Assembly: GCA_023105745.1 (NCBI GenBank)
Contig: JALGQZ010000003.1
Location: 71,274,696-71,338,695 of the forward strand
DNA from: Austropuccinia psidii
Lineage: Eukaryota > Basidiomycota > Pucciniomycetes > Pucciniales > Sphaerophragmiaceae
Length of the DNA stretch: 64,000 nucleotides
Direction of reading: 5' to 3'
The notes beneath the pieces were generated by a model that was given only the letters and a program-made list of their open reading frames with translations, made no database searches and had not been told where the DNA came from. The first letter of the stretch is position 1, and every line of letters begins with the position of its first letter. A program made the translations under genes and the position numbers. Of the stretch, positions 55,046 through 64,000 are shown piece by piece.

Positions 55046-57033
55046 TCATTGATGAGACTGTTCAGTCCTCCTAGAGGCCCTGAATCTCCTTAGATGAAGG
55101 TTCCCATCTGGTATGGCATCTTCTGCCAACCATTTGTATTTATCAGCTGTTTTGTGCTTGAATCTGACTAAGTATTGTCTTTGATCCCTCCCATTAAGTC
55201 TGATCTTCCTGGCCCTGATGAATTTACTCACAGGTCCTGGGGAGTCCTCCACTTTCACTATATCAGGTGGTGTAGGGTTCTTCTTCCTGGAGGGGAATTT
55301 ATCCTCCTCTGTTTGGAAGTATGGTTTGACCAAACTTACTGGGAAGAGTGGGTGCTTCCTGGAAAATTCCTCTGTAAGTTTGACTTCCACTGCATTCTTT
55401 GCTATCAGCTTAATGATAGTGAAAAGCCCTACAAATGAGTCCCTCATCTTGTTGGGTCCTTTAAGATTATTAAAGTTCAGTGTAGATACTAGTACCTGGT
55501 CCCCTTCCTTAAAGTCAGGTTCCATGTGTGTCTTGTCCCACCTCTGCTTATTATAATCTTTTTCTTCAGCTATGCATTTAGCAGCTGTATCACAAGCCCT
55601 CTTCCACATATGATGGAAGTCTTTGGCTGCGGGGTGGATGGTTAGAAGATTCTTTTTCAAATTATCCACAGGCAACAAGGGACTCCACCCTTTCTCTACC
55701 AGTGCAGGTGGTTTTCCTGTGGTAGAGTGCTGTATTGTATTATAAGCCAGTTGGACAGCTGGTAGAAGGGTAACCCAGTCATGGGTATATCCTTCATGGT
55801 CCTTATACTCCATGCCATAGGCACAGAACCTTCTAAGGATGTCCTCCATAGTCTGTATCATCCTTTCAGCTAGGCCATCTGTTTGGGGATGGTAAGCTGT
55901 GGAAAAAGCAAGCTTGGTGCCAAGCATGTCATACAAGTTGGTCCAAAATTCAGATTTGAATTTTGGGTCCCTATCACTAATGATGATTTTAGGGACTCCA
56001 CAGGTAGATATGATGTTATTCCAAAATAACAGAGCAGTATCCATGGCTGTGTCCTCTTTGTGGCATGGTAGACACCTCATGCATTTGCAGAATCTATCAA
56101 CTATGATCAAACAGGCATTGTAGTTTTCTTTGCCTCCTGGGACAAGTCCTGTAACCCAGTCCATGTTGATGGTTTCCCATTGGTGTTTGGGTTCTTCTAT
56201 AGGTTGAAGTAACCCATACTTCTTCCCATTTTTCTTATTTGCTTTTTGAAATCTTTCACAAGTGTTGATGTATTCACTCAACTCTTGTTCCCACTTGGGC
56301 GACCAAGCTGTGCTTGCTACCCTCTCTTTGGTCCTGTCCTCACTCATGTGTCCCATATAGGGGCAGTCATGGCATTCTTGCAGGATCAATGAAATGTGGT
56401 TTCTGTCTACCACTGTGAGTGCACTTTTGTGCTTTTCTCTGTGGTAGAGCAGGCCATCTATAAGGAAAAACTTGTTATCCTTATAGGCCCTCAACCAGGG
56501 TCCTTCCAGCTGGGCTTCCAGTTCTGGACTCCTGTACTTTTGTTGAAGGAGTTGGAGTAGTATGCTATACTGTTTGTGTTTGGCATAAGATTTCAGTACT
56601 GCACTAAAAAATTCATTGTCTAGTTCTGAGGAACTTATTCCCAGTATGGGGGTTTCTGTTCCCTCTGAATTAGTGTTTCCACTTTCAAGCGTACCACTTT
56701 CTGGTGACCATTCAGAAAATCTAAGTTCTTCTTCCTATCCACTTCCATGAAATGAATAGGAATCTTGGCTGCAACTTCAGGGTCATAAGCTAGATTTCTT
56801 TTGACATTGTCCAGTGCCCATCTGCTAAGGCCATCTGCATTGGTATGACTTTTACCTTCTTTGTATATGATGGTCATGTTCCCTCTATAATCCTGGATGG
56901 CTATTTGCCATCTCAGCATGTGTCTATTTGTAGTCTTCATGTTCAGTAAAGACTTCAAGGCGGTGCAGTCTGTGTAGACTTCAAAGACTGCACCCTCCAA
57001 ATAATAATGGAGTTTCTCTAGAGCCCAGACTGT
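55046..57033 (-). pseudogene. F2 pol fragment (RNase H and integrase)
   Basis: RNase H C-terminal part ([30 protein letters not shown]), then a frameshift near 56,640. An open integrase frame follows to the TGA at 55046-55048. Integrase has a finger region ([15 protein letters not shown] ... NTCERFQK), DDE residues in [15 protein letters not shown] and TDGLAERM, and a C-terminal chromodomain-like part ([18 protein letters not shown]). It is about 480 residues and otherwise unbroken. Its Trp at KYKW is where F has TGA. It is a good reference for reading F. Confidence 0.88.
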
Positions 57034-57250
57034 AAGACAAGAGTGGGATGTGTGCTCAACGTTTGTTTGATTTTTGCTTGACGTGAGCTCGACTTTTATC
57101 CTGCTTGACGTTTGCTTCACATGAAGTCAATCGCCAATGATTGACAGGAGATTTGCCCTGGTGAGTTATTAGCAATTCAAAACTAGTTACCTTTGATTTC
57201 CCCCTCCAGGTACTGCCTCATTTTAATCCCACGCAAGAGGAGTTCCCACA
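57034..57250. other. Unclassified filler between F2 and E
   Basis: About 217 bp unlike either neighbour. It contains GCTTGACGT twice and CAACGTTTG/GACGTTTGCTT words. No frame. It may be a remnant of a third repeat or DNA inserted at a break. Confidence 0.5.
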
Positions 57251-59900
57251 GCAGTTGAGTGATGAATTCCATTGAAAGATGAATCCAAGGACCATTTGGA
57301 ATTGGAAGAGGTTTGAGGAGTACAAACTTCTTATGATGGATATTCTTGTTTCTTGTTCACTGTTGACAGGATGAGACATAATCCTTGATGAATTGAGTCA
57401 TGCCGGACCAGTGGAAATCCCACTTGACAAGCTTGAGAGTCTTCTCTTGGCCAGGGTGTCCAGCTAGAGGGGAATCATGACACTTTTGAAGAATTCTGAG
57501 CTGAATTGTGGGTTCATTTGGGACCACCACCCGGTCTTTGAAGAGAAGAATTTGGGAAGAGGAATCAAGAGAATAATCCTGAATGGATTTACCTTTTCCC
57601 AATTCTTCAAGGATACTTCTGTACTGAGAATCTTGCCATAATTTCTTCTGAATTGAGTCAATAAAATTTGAGAAAGATTCCACCTTGAGGGTTGAACTTC
57701 ATCTTGTTTAATGATATGTTGAAAATTCATTGGATTCTTGCTGATGAAATCCTCCCCCCTCTCTGGATAGACGTCGTCCTGACATGATAAGGCATCCGGA
57801 ATAGCAGCTAGGCAGTCAGGGTGGTAAGTGATTGAGAAATGGAATTCAGAAAGGAATTCTGCCCAACAGGCTTGACAGCAAGTAAGGACTTTTGATGACA
57901 TGAAGTATTGAAGGGTAGAGTGATCAGTGAGAACTTCAAAAGGGGAAGAAAGAGACAGGAGAAAAGCCCTCCAGCGCTTGAGAGCCCAGACTTTTCCAAG
58001 GAGTTCCTTGTCATGAATCTCATAGTTGAGCTCTGCTGGGATAAGCTTGCGGCTGTCAAATGCAAAGGGATGTTTTCCTGAGTCAGAGACCTGACTCAGT
58101 GCGCACGCAAGGCATAATTGTATGGATGGGTCTCTACAATGGTGGGTAGAGAAGGGTTGGAGCAGTGGTGAAAGCCTCTTTGAGTTGGTGAAACTGACCA
58201 AGAGCTTTCTCATTGAGGGGAAAACAGGAATCTTTCTTGAGGAAACTGGTGAGTGAACTGATCTTCTTTGAATAATTCTTGATGAAACGGCGGTAGAAGT
58301 TAGCAAAGCGAAGGAAAGATTGAAGAGCCTTGAGGTTTCTTGGAGGCGGCCAATTGAGAATCTGCTGGAAATTTTCTTGGTCCATCTTGAAGCCTTCAGA
58401 AGAAAGAACATAACCAAGATATTCTACACTAGAAACATGAAAAAGGCACTTTGAAGCCTTAGCAAAAAGGTTTTTGGCTCTGGGTCTGGAAAAAAATGTG
58501 GACACATGAGTGAAATGTTCTTCCTCAGATTTGGAAAAGACCATAATGTCATCCAAATAAACCACAACATTAACATCAAGCAGATCTTGGAAAATATCAT
58601 TGACAAGATTCTGAAAAGAGGCAGGAGCATTGGTGAGCCCAAAAGGCATTGCCAAGTACTCAAAACTGCCATATTTAGTTCTGAAGCATGTCAAATGTTC
58701 ATCACCCTCCTTGATTTTGAGAAGGTTATATGCACCATGCAAATCAATCTTGGATAAGATAGAAGAACCATTGAAAAAATGGAGAAGCTGATTCATAGGA
58801 GGAACAGGATACTTGTTCTTCCTAGTAACAGCATTGAGTTTGCGGTAATCAACACACAAACGGAGGCCACCATCTTTCTTTTTGACAAAAAGAACAGGTG
58901 CTCCTGTAGAAGAGGAGCTTGGCCGGATGAAACCTTTCTCTACATTCTCTGGAATGTAGACCCTTAGTGTATCTGACTCTTATTTGGATAAAGATTAGAT
59001 CACCCCAACTGGAGGTAGAGACCCCTCCAGCTCAATATGATGATCACAGGCATGGTGAGGAGGGAGTTTTTCTGCTTTCACCTTGGAGAATACATCCAAG
59101 TATTGGTGATAGACAGAAGGGACAACCTTCAACACGGTTTCTACTTCTTCTGGCTCTTCCTCTTCATCCCACAACTCCTCCAGGGAGTCATGATAAGATG
59201 AAGGAGGAGGGTCCATATTCCCAAAGAAGAGATGAAGTGAAGATACAGAATTATCTTCTCCAAAATCTTGAATCTCTTTGAAGACTTCATTTCCAGATAA
59301 TGGTAATGACTGAGGGGAAATTATGCAAGGAATATGGACAGAAGATGGAAATGATGGTGTTCTAGAATCACCAACCAGAGCTGCACATGATTTGGCAGAA
59401 GAAAACTCATTACGTTAACAATTAGAAGGATCACAATAGTCCTTATGATCAGAATTAATGGTGATCAGCCCTTTCCTCCAATCAATAGAAGGAATAAAGT
59501 GATTTAGAAATTCAAAGCCCAATATGAGGTCTTCTCCGTTGGGAGTATCAATGACTAAAAAGTCCCATTCAAAGCTTGGGAAGGAAGGGAGCTCAACCAT
59601 ATATTTAGTATGGTGAGTCACAAATAAGGAAGGGGACTCAGAGGAGTCCAAAATGATAAGAGGAATCTTCTCTGGAAGTTCTGACATAGTCAATGGGTAC
59701 TTGTGAACAAACTGCTTTGCAATAAATGAGTGTGTAGCACCAGAACCAATGAGAATACTGTAAAGAACATCAGAAAGAGAAGAAAAAACAAAACATTGAA
59801 GAGAATTTTTCACACCAGTATTCAGAATGCACAATTGTGCTCTGGATGGAAAACTGTGAAGACCATTGAACACAACATGGTCTTCGCTCAGGCTTTTCCC
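57251..59900 (-). pseudogene. Element E pol fragment, heavily broken
   Basis: Protease reads LIGSGATHSFIAKQF: the catalytic Asp of DSGA is Gly. RT retains [16 protein letters not shown] and YLDDIMVFS. RNase H and the integrase finger (HDSPLAGHPGQEKT, SSCQQ) are present across several frames. Breaks include TAA at 59415-59417, a stop at 58995-58997 and frameshifts near 58,140 and 57,690. The sequence stops at 57251 just inside the integrase core, at MEFITQL. Confidence 0.87.
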
Positions 59901-59902
59901 TG
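59888..59902 (-). promoter_or_regulatory. -1 ribosomal frameshift site, gag to pol (E)
   Basis: CAG GGA AAA GCC TGA retained; heptamer at 59894-59900, stop at 59888-59890, even though the genes around it have decayed. Confidence 0.68.
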
Positions 59903-61220
59903 GCTGGGAAATTGGCCTGATGGTTGGGTAAGCTTGTTTTGAGGCCTTTTGATACAGCACTCAAGACTATGCTTCCCACCACAATAGGTATGAAGACCCT
60001 CTTTGATTTTTCTTCCTTTTTCAGATTTCATGAGCTTGAAGTCCTTATTTGACAAAGAAGAATGGGGCTTGTCCCTCTTCTAAAAATTCGTCTTCTTATG
60101 ACTTGAACTTGAAGAAATTTGAGGATGAGAAGTACTTGATCTTGGGGCTTCAGGTGTCTTCTCCTGATAGTGATTCTTCTCCTTTTGCCTCTCATGGTAC
60201 CTGGTATCAAGTTCCAGGGTAACGTCTATTAAGTCTTGAAGAGAATCAATTATTGAGAGATGGGAGGCCAATTGATCCAATATCCTGGATGGAAACCCCT
60301 TCCTGAAATGATGAATGAGAGCCCTTTCACCCCAATCTCCAATTTTTGAAACAAAACTCCTGAAATTAGCTATGTATAGTGAAACATGACCACCTTCCTT
60401 CATTCTTAGTGAATCCAATTCTGCTTCAGCTTTTCTGACTTCATTTGGGTCACCAAATAGAGTGCAGAGTTGAGATTCAAATAAAGGACAAGAATTGAGA
60501 AGTTAATTGGAGTATTGATTGGTGAGATTGGAAAGATAAGGCTCAATCCTTTTTGCATCCCTGCCAATGAGAAATGAAGTGGCATATACGCCCTCTTTCT
60601 GTTTTGAGAGAAGTTTGCCAGATCATTATGAAAAACTAATTGGCATGACTGAAGGAAGCTTCTGACTTTGAAGGGCTGAGTCCCATCAAAGCATTCTGGT
60701 GCCTCCATAGATAGAGTCTTGAAGGCGAGTGGTCTTGATGATCCAGAAGAAGAAGCTGCTTGAAGATTGGCCATAATTTGAGTCATCTGCTGCATAATGC
60801 CAAGAAAGATGGTTCAGACTGATGAGAGACAGGCTGATTGGACGGGGCTAGAGTTGGCCCTCCAGTAACTTGGGATGCCTCCACAGGAGCAGGGACACCT
60901 TCAGTACCTTCAGACTCTTCCTCTTCCACTTAATTTTCCTCCTCCTCTTCACCATCTTCACCTGGACCCTTGAAAATGGTCCCTGAAGCTCCTGGGAATC
61001 CGCCAACTACCCCTGAGAATGAGCTTGATCTTCTTGGCACTCTTCCTTCCTTCCTGGATGGTGCTGCATATTCCAAAGTGGGTCCTCTGTCCAATTTGGC
61101 CCTCAGTTGAGAAACTGCTGGGGTGCAATCAAGAGGAGCCCTAGGAGTTGGAGTGAGAACAACTTGAGTTCTGGCATGAGATTTGGTTTGTCTTGCAGGA
61201 GGTGAATGTTTGATGGGCAT
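59888..61220 (-). pseudogene. Element E gag, multiply broken
   Basis: ATG 61220 (MPIKHSPPARQTKSH). Stop at 60930-60932, frameshift near 60,800 and further shifts near 60,590 and 60,080. Capsid-like words FDGTQPFKVRSFLQSCQLVF and GHVSLYIANFRSF are recognisable. The zinc knuckle has lost its first Cys (HTYCGGKHSLECC). Confidence 0.85.
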
Positions 61221-61913
61221 TATTTTCAGGAATGAAAAATTAAAATAAGTGAATAAAACCAAAATTTTCTTGAAGTATGAAACCAACAATCAAATCTTGA
61301 GGAAATCAATGCATCAATTAAAGTCTTCAGGTACCTCAATCAATCAAAATCAAATGAGTCTTGAAGTCAAAATCTATATCAATGAAAATCTTGAAGTCAA
61401 TAAAATCAATCAATCAAAATCAATAAAAATCAAATCTTGCAGAGAAAATGAATCAGTCAAATGAATTCTTGAGTCAAAATCAATTTATGTCAATTCTTGA
61501 TGTGAAATTCAGCAAAATCAATGTAAATCTTCAGGTCAGTCAATTTTCTTGAAGTCAATGTCAATTATATCAAATCAGTAAATCAAATAAATTATCAAGT
61601 GAATTCTTCCCTAAAATCAAAATTCTTGAGGAATAAAGTTAAATTGAATCCCAATATGAAGAACGTGTCTGAATAATCTGATGGATAATCTGAAAATCAA
61701 AATGATAAGACGCCTGAATGAAAGATATAATGAGATTGATGATTGAGATTAAGATTAAAAAAGATAAACAGAAATAAAATTTGGGTCAGCTTTAAATTTT
61801 CAGAATGAAGAATTAGTGAGAGAAAATTGAGAGGTGACAAAGAATCATTAAATTCATAAGCGTTAAAAAGTCATAATTTCGATGAATGAATGAATAGAAT
61901 GAAAGAAGTTATG
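61221..61913 (-). other. Element E leader, low complexity
   Basis: No gene; AATCAATCAA and TCTTGAGG words as in A, B and D. Confidence 0.7.
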
Positions 61914-61928
61914 AGTTAGTTAATATAA
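61914..61928 (-). other. Element E self-primer binding site (one mismatch)
   Basis: AGTTAGTTAATATA (61914-61927) pairs with TATATTAATTAACT at 62293-62306 except for one base. The mismatch fits the decayed state of this copy. Confidence 0.7.
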
Positions 61929-62292
61929 TGTCACAGGGGCTCTTATGGAAGCAAGAGGGCCTGGCACCCAGGAATCAAGAACTCACTTGGAGGGCTCCAA
62001 AAGATAAAAGAATAATAAAGATTGATTTCTTTAAAGAAGCAGAAAGGGAAAGGATAAGTATGCCAAAGATAAAAGAAAAGATAAGAAGCCAAAGGCCAAG
62101 AAGCCAACCAAGTGAATCCTCAATTTACTGTTTCAACCTGCCAGAAAAAGGAATGGAATTAGTAAGGGATATGACCACCAATATCCACTAACAGGCAAGG
62201 GAGAAAAGAGAAAAGATGCTGAATGACTGACTTAAGATTATCAGTATTACCTTTAATAAAGTAAAAGAAAATAAATATAATAATAAATCCAC

Positions 62293-62352
62293 TATATTAA
62301 TTAACTGGGGAAAAAGTCCCCAGGTGCTGAAAGGTGGCCAGTATATGTGAAA
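62293..62352 (-). promoter_or_regulatory. Element E promoter: TATA motif, hairpin and R start
   Basis: Minus strand CACATATACTGGCC, a CTGGGGA/TCCCCAG hairpin, then AGTTAATTAATATAG. Confidence 0.55.
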
Positions 62353-63131
62353 AACTGAAAGACTGATCCTGGAAGGTGGATCACCAGCTGTATTGTCTGA
62401 ATTGGGCAAATACAGTTCTGGCCATGTTGGAATTGAACTGTGTGATTGAATTCCCACAGTTGAAGATTGAATTGGCCCAATTGGGCCAAGGACATACAGG
62501 TTGATTGATTGATTCCTGTATGGACTAATTGAGTTGTCCAAGGAGTATTGAAATACTTGATGCCTTGACAACGGATTGAAACAGTGTATAGCCTCTGAGA
62601 ATGCCCTTGGAATAATCCTGAATGAAATTGCCAACCCAACTCCTGCAGGGCCAGGTGATTGGGATCCTTGAATGGTCTTCTGATTTCCAGACTGATGAGT
62701 TAAATAATCCTCCTTTGAAATGGGTGTTGAATTTTGGGACCTTGATTTGGAATTTTGGAATTTGGTCCTGAAAACGTCACCATCAAATTGCTGAGCAACA
62801 TTGGTGCATAATGGTATATAATACCATATATGCACCACTCCTGCAACCTTGAGTATGGGGTGCATGGAGGAATGGGAAGAATTCCCCTTAAGTTGAGGGG
62901 AGTGCTTGCTGAGCTGGTTGCCAGAGGCCATGGGTGGAAATACGGTCCATGGTGGTCCATGGCCAAAATTCGGTCCTACGGGTTCTATGGCCATTTTGGT
63001 GTGCAAGGGATTGATGGCCAAAATTGGGTCAGGTGGGTCCAATTGTGGTTTGGGACCCACCTGGCCTTTGGGGCTAGATGGTTGCCCCCTCTTGGCCTCA
63101 TCGGATTAGGCCAAAAGGGGCCTAATTGGCC

Positions 63132-63187
63132 CATGGACCGTATGAACCGCGGACTGTGGACCGTGAATTACAGCCCACGGGCCGTAG
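63132..63187. repeat. CCGTGG-type GC-rich repeats (E)
   Basis: Words GGACCGTA, GGACTGTGG, ACCGTGAA and GGGCCGTAG in LTR U3, with CCGCGG at the centre of an inverted repeat. Resembles 29132-29186 in element D. Confidence 0.65.
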
Positions 63188-63503
63188 AAGCTGTGGGGGG
63201 GCTAAATGGCCCAAAAAGGCCATTTAGGCCTAAACCCCCCTAATGAAAGGGGTAGGCCCAAAATGGAAGATGATGGCTAGTGGGCCTGGAGGCCCCTAGA
63301 AGACAAAAGGACCCCCCAGGCGCAAAATCAAAGATGAAGGCCTGGGGGTTGGTGATATGGAAATTGGCCAAGGAGGCCAATGATGGCAGGATATGGCCTG
63401 AGGCCAGAAAAGGCCAAATGGCCATAGAGAACCAGAGGGGACCAATTGCAGGTTAGGATTGGCGCAACACCCATGGAGGAGGGTCAAACTCGTGGTTGTG
63501 ACA

Positions 63504-64000
63504 TGGGGGTACTGGGCATAACTTGACTTTCGGATCTGTTGGCAAGAGGTTGAAAAGAGGAATTTCTGGATGGGTGGCCAACTGAATGAGTAACAACTAC
63601 AACTTCTTCACCATATGTAAGGTGTGGATATGAAACTTTGATTAAAAATCAAGTACTTTTCCTGTCCTCAAAATTTGTATAAGGTAAAAATCAATTAAAA
63701 ATAGTAAGAAATATTATTTTTAAGAGAAAACACACCAGTTTTATTGTTTATCACTTTATTAGTATAAAACAATAACATTATAAAAACTTATTGTTTTACC
63801 AACAATAAAAATTTATCCAAAAAAATACTCTACCAGAGATATCTTAAGGCTACAAAAGAAATTTCTTCAAGAGAAATTTCAATTGTAATTAATTGAGCAA
63901 TGAACTGCAAGCAATTAATGAAGAAAAGAGTCTTTAAAAAGAATATTAAAGAGAAAACACGCCCAAAAGTGACCAGAGTGAATTTGGAAACAAAGTGACA
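63504..64000. other. Right flank, no gene seen
   Basis: Non-coding and AT-rich after about 63,640, with short inverted repeats around AACAATAA/TTATTGTT. It may be another LTR, but there is no second copy here to prove it. Confidence 0.4.

Larger units (their letters stand above)
53599..57033 (-). mobile_element. Element F2: truncated F-like Ty3 retrotransposon
   Basis: The 3' LTR, purine tract and the 3' half of pol are present; gag, protease, RT and the 5' LTR are gone. The break at 57033 lies inside RNase H, at [13 protein letters not shown]. Confidence 0.8.
57251..63503 (-). mobile_element. Element E: chromodomain Ty3 retrotransposon, 3' truncated
   Basis: 5' LTR 61929-63503, primer site, leader, gag, frameshift site and pol up to the start of the integrase core; the rest, including chromodomain and 3' LTR, is missing. 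Closest to element A in gag and pol. The most decayed of the four sister elements. Confidence 0.88.
61929..63503 (-). repeat. Element E 5' LTR
   Basis: TGTCACA...TGTGACA, 1,575 bp. Shares U5 words (CCTGGCACYCAG, CACTTGGAGGGCTC), CTGTTTCAACCTGCCAG and ATGACCACC with the A, B and D LTRs. U3 is GC-rich with GGCC palindromes and the CCGTGG-type block at 63132-63187. No second LTR is in the window. Confidence 0.85.

Noticed and set aside
62830..63243. 137-codon ORF in LTR E
   Set aside because: Gly/Trp-rich translation of GGCC palindromes in U3, with no domain and no counterpart in the other LTRs.
1..64000. Host protein-coding genes or tRNA genes
   Set aside because: Every frame I could recognise belongs to a transposable element, and no cloverleaf-like sequence with A and B boxes was evident by eye.

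Overview
The window looks like repeat-rich, AT-rich fungal DNA, most likely from a rust fungus (Pucciniales). The protein families resemble those I associate with the myrtle rust Austropuccinia psidii; that is recollection, not a search result. I found no convincing single-copy host gene, tRNA, rRNA or CRISPR array. Nearly everything is transposon, and most elements carry stop codons or frameshifts.

Layout. A plus-strand Ty3-type element C (about 1.4-38.9 kb) is the oldest framework. Its pol is cut into three pieces (6609-7187, 25818-27773, 38060-38418) by two minus-strand chromodomain Ty3 elements. Element A (7188-25812) has target duplication CTCAT. Element D (27774-38054) has target duplication GGAGG. 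Element B (16174-25327, duplication GCTTC) sits inside the right LTR of A. Right of C lies minus-strand Ty3 element F (to 47712). F is inserted in the second gene of a CACTA-like DNA transposon (47713 to about 53.4 kb) whose Tnp2 transposase is spliced and largely intact. Then come a truncated F relative called F2 (53599-57033), about 220 bp of filler, and a fourth chromodomain element E (57251-63503) lacking its 3' end.

Shared biology. A, B, D and E have the same plan on the minus strand: 5' LTR, a self-complementary primer site, a low-complexity leader, gag with a zinc knuckle, a GGGAAAA -1 frameshift site at the gag stop, then pol (protease, reverse transcriptase, RNase H, integrase, chromodomain), a polypurine tract and the 3' LTR. 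The primer site is complementary to the putative 5' end of the mRNA, and this pairing co-varies between elements, as expected for Tf1/sushi-type self-priming. F appears to use a tRNA-like primer site instead.

Most unusual signals. (1) An array of about 23 co-varying H-type pseudoknot motifs at 2270-6493 in front of the C pol gene. Many units carry an upstream segment that could form a competing hairpin. (2) A spliced gene on the plus strand inside D, antisense to its gag-pol, with a Zn(II)2Cys6-like cysteine pattern in which one Cys position is a TGA stop. (3) The co-varying self-priming sites.
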